Shown: positions 1 through 7,980 of the stretch, in pieces | Layout of the letters: each line of letters starts with the position of its first letter | How positions within the stretch are numbered: position 1 is the stretch's first letter | Source: Euperipatoides rowelli | Lineage: Eukaryota > Onychophora > Udeonychophora > Euonychophora > Peripatopsidae | Assembly (NCBI GenBank): GCA_003024985.2 | Contig: PXIH01S0000532.1 | Reading direction: 5' to 3' (one strand) | DNA: 11,652 nucleotides | Position numbers and translations under genes: made by a program | Notes under the pieces: generated by a model | Databases searched by the model: none | Told to the model about the DNA's origin: nothing | Seen by the model: only the letters and a program-made list of their open reading frames with translations

Positions 1-5
1 AAATC

Positions 6-29
6 TTTTTTTTTTATTATATGTTTATT
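6..29 (-). other. LINE 3' end: AATAAA signal and poly-A tail
   Basis: Read on the minus strand, AATAAA (29-24) is followed after eight bases by ten A residues (15-6). This closes the retrotransposon 3' UTR. Because the host gene is also on the minus strand, the signal is in sense orientation within the intron. Confidence 0.7.
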
Positions 30-205
30 CAGAATTCAAAACATATATACAGTATATTACAATAAATTGTCTTACTATTTTAGCACCTTTGCCCCAGAGG
101 ATGTAAGTGGTAATTACATGTGAAATAATTAGAGAAACACCAAAAAAAAATATACAGGTAAATAAATAAACAATTATCAAAAAAATAAAAACAAATGAAT
201 TATCC

Positions 206-1312
206 TCAACATTCATTATTTAACATATCAATAAATGCTGGAATAGCAGAGTTTTTATACCTATTAGTTCGAATGTATTGTTTAAATAATTTTTTCGCAC
301 CTCTTGTATTATGATTGTAAATTGATAAACATACATTCGGGTTTTTTCTCTTCAAACTCTTCAAAAATTTTTTTTGCCAAATTTAAAGTTGTTCACATGG
401 TTTAATCTATTGTTATAGTTTGCGTATTCATTACCCATTATTACTCTTAGGGCTCTTTTTTGTGTTCTTTCCAATAGATTATGTTGCTGCTTTGTTAGAG
501 CATTGTGCCACACAGGACAAGAAAATTTGAATAATGGTCTTATAAACGTAAGATATAGTATATGTGTACCATGGTTTTTATAGAAGCTCTTAATTTTTTA
601 AGTTTATATAACAGGAAAAATTTGCCAACAGTTTTTCCAATAATATTCTCTATATCGTTGACCATTTTAGATTTTCTTGTATGGTAATGCCTAGTATTTT
701 GAGATGATCAACAATTTCAATGTTGTCTTTCTTTGTTTTAATCCTAAGTTGAACATTATTTTTTGAGAAATTATGTACAATTATTTTCGATTTTTTAGGA
801 TTGAGTGACATACCATGTGATATAGAGCTTTTTTCAATTATATCCAAATTGTTCTGTACTACACTTTGTATATCCAAATGATTACCCACACGCGCAATAG
901 TAAGGTCGTCTATATATTTGAAACGCAGCTCAATTTCCATTGCAATATTATTTGTAGTCATGATAAAAACAAGGTTGCTAAGGACAGAGCCCTGCGGTAC
1001 CCCATTTGAGCGTAAGTAAGAAATCATGTTACCTGATTCTGGGAGTTTAATAATTTGTTTTCTATTACAAATAAAAGATGTAATCCATTTAGCTAGAAGA
1101 GGAGATGGATTCATTGCAATCAAGGACTTAACAAAAATATTATGACTGACAAAATTATATGCTTTATTAAAGTCAGTAACCATTGTGGTTGTTAAATTTG
1201 AACTTTAAATCATCTGAATTATTTCAGTTTTTTTATGCATGTTATTGCAGTATTCAAATTGGTGAAATGAGATTTGATAAAAACCTCTTCTGTGATCAAA
1301 ATATTTTGATAC
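206..1312 (-). pseudogene. Reverse transcriptase ORF2 fragment, broken by stop and frameshifts
   Basis: This is the coding relic of a LINE ORF2, whose product would copy the element's RNA at a nicked target site. From 1312 to 1208 a frame reads HQFEY...IIQMI, matching the QFGYRKGRSTT region before RT motif A, and ends at an in-frame TAA (1207-1205). The same frame resumes to 650 with motif A (TDFNKAYNFV), GVPQG (residues 61-65 counted from the Met at 1183), the catalytic YIDD (90-93) and a SLNPKKSK block (126-133). Just after the HLKILGITI box (160-168) the frame breaks near 661. A second frame carries LYLTFIRPLF, SCPVWHNALTKQQ and LERTQKRALRVIMGNEY down to the TGA at 363-361. A third frame is needed from the A/T run near 365-376 and carries TRGAKKLFKQYIRTNRYKNS down to the TGA at 208-206. 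The Met at 1183 is not a genuine start. About ten residues also seem missing ahead of motif A. Confidence 0.88.
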
Positions 1313-1315
1313 TTA

Positions 1316-2462
1316 TATGAATAATTAAATACGTTTAAAATATATATACAGTATATAAGATGTATCTTTACATTAATGGAAATTTGATGTGATTAGGAAA
1401 TCTTGAAATTAAATTTGGCTAACCCACACTTTTTTTGTGTGTGTCTTTTATAGACATACACACAGACAAACAGGAAGGTGGTTATAAAAGTTGCCGGTTA
1501 AATGTCTTTTTTTTTTTGATGTACTGTATGTAAATTAAAAAAAAAAATTATGATGCTTTATTTAAATAAATAATTTTTCCTTTTATACTTAAATCTGTTA
1601 ATCTCTCTCGGCAAATATTTTTTCTTGAATGCTTAGCAATTACACTTTACAGTAATAAAATTCAGCATGAACAAGTTTAGTCCACATGGGTGTCATTACT
1701 TTTCACTTACCTTTCTACTCTATATTGAAATGCTTAAGCATGTTGTATTTTGTAAATGATTAATTAGCTAATTTTATTAAAGGATTTTTTTGATTTTCTG
1801 CCAAATAAACATTTATTGAAATCAATAATTTTAAATAATTTTGGAGCATAGTAAATATACATTTCGATTTCAGAATTAAATAGGTTGAGCTTCAATATAT
1901 CTAAGCCAGCACAATTACGTAGGCCTGCAAACACAAGGCAGTCAGTTAATTGGCTATCTCTCAGTAATATTCAAAAGATTCTTTAGCAGGATAATTTTGT
2001 TTTACTGTACTTTAACCTGAAAATTCAATCATAGGAGAAAAAAAACAACTTTTATAAAGCTACAGTAAGCTATGTGAATAAACTCAATGCAGACATTTTT
2101 ATTTATATTTATTCATAATAGAACAATAAATTTAACTGGTTAGGAAGGCCAATCAAATTGACTAAATATTATTCATTCGTTTCTGAATTTTTATACTTAA
2201 TCTTTATATTTTATCGATATTCACTAATGATTTGGAAATGTAGTATATAAACAAACAGCTTAACATGGATGCTTTCTATAAACAATTTTATTTGGTTTAT
2301 TTTATTTAGAAATGTAGGCTATGAATAAAAGTATTAAAAAAAAATGTTTGTATCCAACCCAGCGATTGCCCAAATGAAAGCGAGGTAGAAGTAAAAACTA
2401 ACGTTGCAACGCTCCATGAATGGAGAATACAAAATAAGGCTAACCCTTTGCACAATAACTTC
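1316..2462. other. Intron sequence without recognisable gene
   Basis: A+T-rich with poly-T/poly-A tracts (1507-1518, 1538-1548). Apart from the GT/AC hairpin and several TACTGTA words I see no coding, RNA-gene or transposon signal. Confidence 0.6.
1437..1463. repeat. Imperfect GT/AC hairpin
   Basis: GTGTGTGTCT (1437-1446) faces AGACATACACAC, which pairs apart from a two-base bulge. It is followed by AGACAAACAGGAAGGTGG, which is less A+T-rich than the surroundings. It could be the edge of an unrecognised repeat. Confidence 0.35.
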
Positions 2463-2545
2463 TTATTTAGAATCTTTAGAAAGTCTATGTGGAAGTGGAA
2501 ATCCTTTTGATTCCGATTACTACAGCATCCCACAGTCGTAGACAT
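2463..2545 (-). pseudogene. Possible scrap of a THAP-type zinc-finger domain
   Basis: From an ATG at 2545 the minus strand reads MSTTVGCCSNRNQKDFHFH. The CSNR and F-H spacing recalls the start of THAP DNA-binding domains (C2CH fingers found in host factors and P-element-type transposases). After a shift of frame within the FHFH codons it reads HRLSKDSK before a TAA at 2465-2463, which matches the FHRLPKD box of that family. Against it, the first zinc-binding Cys is absent at the expected spacing, a frameshift is needed, and the distal Cys-His pair is not found. The surrounding open frame (2306-2605) shows no further similarity. It could well be chance. Confidence 0.25.
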
Positions 2546-3279
2546 TATTATTTTAAGAAAGCAGAGAATTAAAATAAAATTGGCATGCTTACCATAGCTA
2601 GCCATTGAAAGTAGTATAAAAGTACCTACAAGTATGGCTGTGTCATCTTTTGTTCAGCAATAACATGATGTGAGAGTTAACAGGAAATGAAGGTGTGAAA
2701 TGTACTGTATATAATTCATAATATTGAGTTAAATTTTATTTGCACCTTAGCAACTTTTCCCATAATCCAATGCTAAATTCCTCATGTTGTTGTTTGGTGA
2801 TAGTATACATTTAACCTTGAATTATTTCAATTACCAGTAGTATATAGGCCTTGAAGTTTAATTTATAAAAGCTAAATGAGAGCTTTTAATATCAAAATGT
2901 TCATCAACTAAAAATTTAATTATTTTTAGTAACCCTTTCTTGCTTTATTTTAAGAAAATATTTTTTTATTTTTAAAAAAAATAAAAATCTTGTCTGGTAA
3001 AATTTGTGTGTTTAAAAAAAATAAAATCCTGGTGCAGGTTTTTCACAGATAACTGGATAAACATGACATTGGTTTTTAATTACCCCCACCTTATTTTTCA
3101 TTATAATAACAATGACATAATTTAGAGAATACATTAATTATATTTACTCTTAAATACCAAATTGAAAAAGATAAAAAAAAAATGACAATTTTAGCTTTGA
3201 ATAGAAAAAGCATAAGTTAATACACATGATATTCCCACTCCCACCCCACCTACCATCTAAAAAATATGTTAAGAAACAC
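2546..3279. other. Intron sequence without recognisable gene
   Basis: No open frame with family similarity. It has A-rich and T-rich patches around 2940-3020 and a C-rich patch at 3237-3252. Confidence 0.6.
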
Positions 3280-3321
3280 AATACAGGTAAAACCATTTAT
3301 TCAAATGGTTTTACCTGTATT
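3280..3321. repeat. Perfect 19-bp hairpin, 4-base loop
   Basis: Arms 3280-3298 (AATACAGGTAAAACCATTT) and 3303-3321 are exact reverse complements around the loop ATTC. C-rich patches lie on both sides (3237-3252 and 3337-3347). The function is unknown. The very short loop and perfect pairing do not fit a usual microRNA precursor. Confidence 0.93.
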
Positions 3322-4344
3322 AATAAATTACACAACCTTCCCCCACAGTCTCTTTCAGTAAGAAGTGACTAAGTCATGAATATTTCATTGATTTCATGTT
3401 TGAAAACCTACAGTGACACATTTATTGATTAATTATGTCTAGATTACATATAATATTCTGGTTATGATTGACAGCTCATGTTATTTTATTTTGAATGAGT
3501 CATGTGACTGCATTCAGTAAAGAACAATTCAGAATCTCATGACAACATACTGTAGATAGTACAGGGATCTGAAAAAAAATATAATGAATTATGATCAAAG
3601 TTTTCTTTTTTTTAAAAAAAAAAAAACTGATTTTCTGTTGAAACTAGTCTTAAGATAGAGGCCTAAAAATATAAAAATTAGGATAAACACCTTCCATTAT
3701 AGAATCTACTGTATAATTCAGTTTAATTATTTAAATAGTAGCCATCTAGATTATAAACAAATAATCCAATTAAGACTTGAAAAATTAACATATTTGACTT
3801 GAAATGTTTTACTTTTTGCTTTCTCTGTGTATCAGCAAAAAAAAAAAAAAAAAACTGATATGAACATCATTGTGTCTTTAAAAAGTTTTCACAATGACTA
3901 TTGGAGAAAAATAAATTGCTGATCAAAATTTGCCAATGCACAGGTGAAAATAATTAGTTTTAATTGCACGTGCTTCTTATCCTGTCAACTGGTCATGCTT
4001 GTATGACGCCATCAACAATAATCAATTACAGTTTTAAAAATAATAAAAGAAATCTCTGATTTTCAGCTCAATTTTAAGAGATTAATATTTAAAAAAAAAA
4101 GAAATTAGATTTATGTGTAAGAAATTATTTAATTACTAATTTTTAAATACCAGTGTTTAGAAATGTTATTTAATTATTTTTATGTAAATTTTATAAATTT
4201 TATGGAAATAAACAAAAACATTCATTATTTTGCAAAGAAAATGAACTATTTCCAAGTGTTCGTTGAACAAGTTCCTGGTATGTTACTTGAAAAAGGAACA
4301 GATCCTAGGAAGACATTCTTTTGGATGCATTCTTATTCGACAAT
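3322..4344. other. Intron sequence without recognisable gene
   Basis: Mostly A+T-rich. The segment 4240-4340 is more balanced and gives a short plus-strand open frame (MNYFQVFVEQVPG...). I do not recognise it, and it leads straight into the left inverted repeat, so it may belong to that element. Confidence 0.5.
3837..3854 (+). repeat. Run of 18 A flanked by TATCAG/CTGATA
   Basis: The longest A run in the window. It is bordered by TATCAG (3830-3835) and CTGATA (3855-3860), which are reverse complements. No SINE-like body with polymerase III boxes was seen upstream, so it is not called a retroelement tail. Confidence 0.7.
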
Positions 4345-4475
4345 GGTATACCGTATATAATAATTCATACCATAGAGGTAGAAATAAGGAAGAGGGAGAA
4401 TGCCTCAATAATCCTGAAATAAGTCTAGTGTTTAGTGAGCGGAGCTTGGCAGACATTTTAGTATATCCGGATCTT
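4345..4475 (+). repeat. Inverted repeat pair, left copy
   Basis: A less A+T-rich stretch containing CATAGAGGTAGAAATAAGGA and AGAGGGAGAATG, then GAGCTTGGCAG and ATTTTAGTATATCC. Its reverse complement counterpart lies at 4995-5100. It overlaps chance open frames on the plus strand (4163-4360 and 4263-4481) that I do not regard as genes. Confidence 0.6.
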
Positions 4476-4903
4476 ACGTAATAAAGTTTTTTTTTTAGAT
4501 CACCATCATAAATTTTAGCTATTCTTGCCAGGACAAGTGGAGATATAATTTTTTTTTTCTAATCTGAACTTCCAAATGAAAAAAAAAACTGGTTTAAATA
4601 CAAACAATGTGTATTGGGTAATTTTAATTTATCAAAAATGTGCTAACAATTTTAAACTGACACAACCTTAACTCTATAACATATGGATTATTACCTATAA
4701 AACTTTAATTTAAAAAAGATGAAAACATATCTGAAAATAGCAAAAGAAAAATCATATGAATTACCCTACTGTAAAAAAAAAAATTAAAGTTTCTTGCTTA
4801 GAATTTAAAAAAAAAAAAAATTTGAAAATTGTGTATAAAAAATTAAGATTTGTTCAAATTTTAACAATGTAATGTTATAATTCTGTAAATATACAGTATA
4901 TGA

Positions 4904-4960
4904 TAGTCTATATGCAAAACTATATAAGCCATAGGCTTATATAGTTTTGCATATAGGCTA
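4904..4960. repeat. 27-bp near-perfect hairpin, 3-base loop
   Basis: Arms 4904-4930 and 4934-4960 are reverse complements with a single mismatch (T at 4907, C at 4957), around the loop ATA. The arm core is TATGCAAAACTATATAAGCC. It abuts the right member of the 4345/5100 inverted pair. Confidence 0.92.
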
Positions 4961-4994
4961 AAAATACCAAAACACAAGCAGCCTGTCACGAGTG

Positions 4995-5100
4995 TATTTG
5001 GACATACCAAAATAGCGGCTACAACTGTTGGCGGCTTCAAAGCTAATTGATGTCATGCTCCCTCTTATTCCTACCTCCATGTTTCATACTGTATAGTATT
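4995..5100 (-). repeat. Inverted repeat pair, right copy
   Basis: On the minus strand from about 5100 this reads CATGGAGGTAGGAATAAG, AGGGAGCATG, GTAGCCGCTATTTTGG and TATGTCC, in the same order as 4345-4475 but diverged in the middle. The two could be ends of one ~0.75-kb foldback element or two separate insertions. No clear target duplication was found. Confidence 0.58.
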
Positions 5101-5237
5101 CATACAGTAAATACTGCTAAAATTACCTCAGCAAACATACTGTACATTAAAAGATTTAATGTTGTTTTTTAAATGTATAATTTCATTTATATCTTTAAAA
5201 ATAAAATTATACCGGGATCTCTAAAATCTTTTTTATA

Positions 5238-5425
5238 AAGTGCGAGAAATTTTTGTGTTTAGCTAATCGTTCAAAAAACATAGAATTAAATTTAGCTAAT
5301 ATTTAATTTAGTGTTTCAAATTATTAGTTAAGTAATAATTTAGTGAAATCAAAATATTTGTAGATTTTTGTTTTATTTTAAAAATATTTCATAAATTTTG
5401 TAATAAGGTTCTCTTTTAAAAGTTC
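5238..5425 (+). repeat. Left copy of an inverted repeat family (AGTGCGAGAAATTTT end)
   Basis: This stretch begins AAGTGCGAGAAATTTT, continues with TTTAGCTAA-type words (5270-5310) and ends near TTTTGTAATAAGGTTCTCTT. The same succession, in inverted orientation and diverged, occupies 6790-6970. Similarity is clearest in the first 16 bases, in the ATTAAATTTAGCTAA block and in the last 25 bases. The middle needs gaps. Confidence 0.6.
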
Positions 5426-5599
5426 TAATCTTTTTTTCTTCTTTTTAATAACCAAAACAGTTAAGGAGACTGCTTATAACAGGAAGAGGCAGGGGTTTTG
5501 TTATTCATGTAAGAAAATGTTGTTGTTGGGAATGTTGAGCTAAAATGGAAAATAATGACAGCTTGATAAGCAAAACTTCATAGGAATCTTGCTTAAAGA

Positions 5600-5635
5600 A
5601 TTTCCTATCTTCTCTTAAGAAAGAAGATAAGAAAT
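5600..5635. repeat. 14-bp hairpin, 8-base loop
   Basis: Arms 5600-5613 (ATTTCCTATCTTCT) and 5622-5635 pair with one mismatch. The loop is CTTAAGAA. It may be a small foldback like those at 3280 and 4904. Confidence 0.7.
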
Positions 5636-5892
5636 ATTTTTAATTTCTGTCAATGGATTTCAACTCCAGATTAAAATTTTTTTAAGTGTTTGCAGACTTG
5701 ATTAAGTCGAGAGTTTAAGGAAAGTCATGTGACTGACCAGGGTACTGTGAAATAATAACAGAAAGTGCAGATAGCCTGACAATCAAGATTTATTATGCAA
5801 GTTTTATGTAAACATAATATTTGTTTACTTAAAGTATATTATTATAGGTATTTATTCAAACCAAACTTGAAAAATACAATTAATGAGAAAAT

Positions 5893-5926
5893 ATATTGGC
5901 TTAGCCCCTAAGGATGTAGCCAATAT
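5893..5926. repeat. 9-bp perfect stem, 16-base loop
   Basis: ATATTGGCT (5893-5901) pairs exactly with AGCCAATAT (5918-5926). The loop contains TAGCCCCTAAGGATGT. It lies inside the 5238-6970 block. Confidence 0.55.
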
Positions 5927-6340
5927 TTACAATAAAATAATAAGACTAGTTGATTCATTAAAACAAATAAAGTGCATAAATATAATATAGAAGAGATCCA
6001 TTGTATCATCATAGTCTTATAATATTTGATAAGCCATGTCTATTGGAATCCATATGAAGTCAAAAAGATCAGATCACGAAACAAACAGAAAGGCCTCAAA
6101 ACTTGCAACATCAAAATAGATAATGCACTAACAAGAAACTTAATCCAACGATGAAGTCCAAAATGTTCAAAGGAACTCAGGTAATATTACAGACAGAATT
6201 TTGTCATAAACATGAGTGAATAATAAAAATATGAAGGAAAAATAAAAAAAGGAGTAAGCAGAAGGACCATACATGTTATTGAAAAATCCATGATTCACCA
6301 TACATCAGGTCCTAAACGTAAAAACACAACAATGCTAATT

Positions 6341-6430
6341 CTTCGCATTCCAGCATTCATTACTAATTCATTTCCCGGAGATGTGAAGCACAATATTCAA
6401 TAAAATAATATAAGTCCTTCATAAATTCCA
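6341..6430 (+). repeat. Diverged direct repeat, copy 1
   Basis: It runs CTTCGCATTCCAGCATTCAT, then TACTAATTCA...CCCGGAGAT, a GAAGCACA word, AATAAAAT and AAGTCCTTC, ending ATTCCA. The same words in the same order recur at 6498-6593, offset by 157 to 163 bases, with small indels. Confidence 0.68.
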
Positions 6431-6497
6431 AAATAAAATAATATAATGAAATATAATGGATGAATTAATCCTTAAAAATAAATAATCCAATGGTGTA

Positions 6498-6593
6498 CTT
6501 CGCATTTTCACATTTCTTACTAATCCACTGCCAGGTAATCAGTAGTAAAGCACAGGATAAATAAAAAAGGATGAAAGTCCTTCTTAATATCCA
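6498..6593 (+). repeat. Diverged direct repeat, copy 2
   Basis: It runs CTTCGCATTTTCACATTTC, TTACTAATCCA, CCAGGTAAT, AAAGCACA, AAATAAAAAA and AAAGTCCTTC, ending ATATCCA, paralleling 6341-6430. Weaker echoes (CAGGTAAT at 6177, CCAATGGTG at 6660) hint at an older, longer array. Confidence 0.68.
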
Positions 6594-6789
6594 ATTCTAT
6601 CAAAAACATATATACATACAGTATATACAGCACATATTACAGACATATCAATGCAAGCGGCCAATGGTGCTATATCCGGGTTAAATATAGAAATTAAAAT
6701 GTACAATAATCAGTCATTCAATAACTTCTCAAAATTCATTATTAATATTCTCGTCAAAATCATTTAATTATTGTTATTAAAACTTTTAA

Positions 6790-6970
6790 TAATTTATAAG
6801 AGAAAAAAGGACATTACAAAACATCAAAATAAATTAATAATTATTTGAACATTAAAATTTAGCTTAAGAAATGTTTGCGAAAATAAATTTTAGCTAAATT
6901 TTAATTTAGCGAATCTTGAGCTGAACACTAAAACGCCAAATTAACTCGATAGCGAAAATTTCTCGCACTG
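6790..6970 (-). repeat. Right copy of the inverted repeat family
   Basis: On the minus strand from 6970 this reads CAGTGCGAGAAATTTTCGC, then ATTCGCTAAATTAAAATTT, then TTTTGTAATG...TTCTCTT, in the same order as the copy at 5238-5425. It keeps several GCGAA words that are mutated in the left copy, so it looks the less decayed of the two. Confidence 0.6.
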
Positions 6971-7260
6971 TACTTTGGATATTTTTGGCTAATGTTTTTT
7001 AAAGGACTAATTAAAAAAATTGCTTTATTTGATACAGAAAGTAAAACTTGTGTTATAAAAATCACTTTTTAAATACATTTGATTCAAAAGCTATGATTTT
7101 TACAATTGCCGGTCAGTGACTAGTATTAAAACATACTTCCCACCACAAAAGAAAATTTTTTAAATTTAAGGATGCAGAAGCTGGCACTACATTTTGAAAG
7201 GAAAATAAGTTATATTTGTAATTACCATAATTGAAATTACTAACTGCAAAGGAATTGTTA

Positions 7261-7266
7261 ACTTAC
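7261..7266 (-). other. 5' splice site (donor) of the Rap-GAP exon
   Basis: Minus-strand GTAAGT directly follows the exon's last base (T at 7267). It is a full consensus donor and leaves a phase-1 intron (one base of the next codon in this exon). Confidence 0.85.
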
Positions 7267-7365
7267 ATTTATTATCTAGTTGGGCCCGGTATTTTTCAAA
7301 TCCTTTTAGTCGTACCCGTTGTCCGAGCATATCCAAAAATTCATCAAATGCCCCGGCAGCATGTT
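7267..7365 (-). CDS. SIPA1L: Internal exon of a SIPA1-like Rap GTPase-activating protein (Rap-GAP domain)
   Basis: Rap-GAPs of the SIPA1/SIPA1L (SPAR) family speed GTP hydrolysis on Rap1/Rap2 using an asparagine-thumb mechanism, and act at cell junctions and synapses. This 99-base exon encodes 33 codons. With one base from the previous exon completing the first Glu, it reads [16 protein letters not shown], then [17 protein letters not shown]. The [18 protein letters not shown] core is highly typical of SIPA1L proteins in the early-middle part of the Rap-GAP domain, ahead of the TGTHS and catalytic regions, which are not in the window. The exon follows a TTCCACAG acceptor and ends before GTAAGT. 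Both ends are in phase 1, so the exon is symmetric. It has no stop, and its G+C is far above the flanks. Which paralogue it belongs to, and so the exact symbol, cannot be told; RAP1GAP is less similar. The apparent open frame beyond the splice sites (7187-7423) is intron read-through. Confidence 0.9.
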
Positions 7366-7390
7366 CTGTGGAATAAAATAAATAAATACT
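7366..7390 (-). other. 3' splice site (acceptor) of the Rap-GAP exon
   Basis: Minus-strand sequence is T-rich and runs TTTATTTTATTCCACAG into the exon. Using AG at 7367-7366 leaves the frame needing one base (G) from the upstream exon to make the Glu codon of the EHAAG motif, in agreement with the protein family. Confidence 0.83.
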
Positions 7391-7477
7391 AATTAAATAT
7401 TGGCAATAAAATTTGCTTTTCAATTATAAATAAATTAAATATTAATATTTTTCTAAATAAGGCTAAAATTTTAAATA

Positions 7478-7502
7478 TTGGACAAATGTGTCATTTGTCA
7501 AA
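7478..7502. repeat. Short hairpin (11-base arms, one mismatch)
   Basis: TTGGACAAATG and CATTTGTCAAA pair with one mismatch around the loop TGT. The inner eight pairs (GACAAATG/CATTTGTC) are perfect. Confidence 0.55.
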
Positions 7503-7779
7503 TTTTCAAAATATACTCCAAGATAATCTAAGATTATATAATTTGGATAATTATTTAAAAGTAAAAATAAATTTTACTGTATTTTAAGCTAAATAAATGT
7601 TAAATTTCAGTTATAAATTTCTGATAACTTACTTTACTAAAAACAACTAATGAAAAAAAAAAACAATTAAAAAATATATATATCCAGAATAAATTGCTTG
7701 ACTAAGATTAAGTTTCAAATGTTGATTTTTTTTAACCTTCGAGCAGGTGCACACAAATTTTTAACATGAGCTGTCGCTT

Positions 7780-7796
7780 GTCGTAATTTTTACGAT
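7780..7796 (+). repeat. Left subterminal repeat of the piggyBac-like element
   Basis: GTCGTAATTTTTACGAT is nearly palindromic and pairs, inverted, with the copy at 7981-7997, agreeing at 15 of the first 16 positions. It is a candidate transposase-binding site by analogy with piggyBac internal repeats. Confidence 0.65.
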
Positions 7797-7980
7797 TCAT
7801 AGAATCCTATGTATAAAAGTTTCTAAATATGTGTAATAATTAAATTATTTTTTTTATCAGGAATTTTAATATAAAAAGAAAAAAAAATTCCAACAGATTT
7901 TTGTTTTAGGAATAGAAGGTAGAGATAAACCCACAAGACCATGATACACATAGACACATTTTATAAAAAAAAATTAATTT

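Larger units (their letters stand above)
6..1312 (-). mobile_element. 5'-truncated non-LTR retrotransposon (LINE-like), decayed
   Basis: On the minus strand this block has the order expected of the 3' half of a LINE: reverse-transcriptase motifs, a C-terminal region, a short 3' UTR (205 down to about 30), AATAAA (29-24) and an A tail (15-6). The 5' limit at 1312 is where recognisable protein similarity stops; no endonuclease domain and no 5' UTR are seen, so the copy is 5' truncated, as is usual for target-primed reverse transcription. The motif style (GVPQGSVL, YIDD, a C-terminal RYKNSAIP box) fits the CR1/L2/jockey superclade, but I cannot name the clade. A target-site duplication cannot be judged because the tail lies at the window edge. 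It sits in the intron in the same orientation as the Rap-GAP exon. Frameshifts and stops show that it is dead. Confidence 0.87.
5426..6340. other. Interior of the inverted-repeat block, no gene seen
   Basis: Contains the small stems at 5600 and 5893 and moderately A-rich, purine-biased sequence from about 5990 on. No transposase or other coding similarity was found on either strand. Confidence 0.5.
5238..6970. mobile_element. Candidate 1.7-kb non-autonomous DNA transposon bounded by inverted repeats
   Basis: The two inverted copies above face each other across about 1.36 kb. Each outer end is bordered by TA (5236-5237 and 6971-6972), and the right end starts CAGTGCGAG, compatible with a TA-targeting (Tc1/mariner-like) insertion. 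However, TA is frequent in this DNA, so the flanks alone are weak evidence. No transposase frame is visible inside; the interior holds a diverged direct duplication. The alternative is two independent insertions of one MITE family in opposite orientation. Confidence 0.35.
1..7266 (-). other. Intron 3' of the Rap-GAP exon (partial, at least 7.2 kb)
   Basis: The donor at 7266-7261 opens an intron that runs off the left edge of the window. I searched the minus strand by eye for the expected next segment (TGTHS, then the IMFHVST and RKRHIGND type motifs of SIPA1L) and found nothing. The intron contains the LINE, several hairpins and the inverted-repeat structures listed separately. Extent is inferred from the absence of an exon. 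Confidence 0.6.

Noticed and set aside
25-216. 63-codon hydrophobic minus-strand open frame
   Set aside because: It lies in the LINE 3' UTR, out of frame with the ORF2 tail, and contains the AATAAA signal; it is chance A+T-rich sequence.
1399-1405. AAATCTT as the 5' target-site duplication of the LINE (compare bases 1-5)
   Set aside because: The match is only about six A+T-rich bases, the 3' copy is cut by the window edge, and coding similarity ends about 85 bases earlier.
2306-2605. 99-codon minus-strand open frame
   Set aside because: No family similarity over its length; only a short THAP-like piece was kept as a low-confidence note.
3280-3321. Hairpin as a microRNA precursor
   Set aside because: Stem too short and loop of only four bases for a canonical Drosha/Dicer substrate.
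4163-4481. Two overlapping plus-strand open frames (65 and 72 codons)
   Set aside because: Both run into the left member of an inverted repeat and resemble no known protein; overlapping frames argue for chance.
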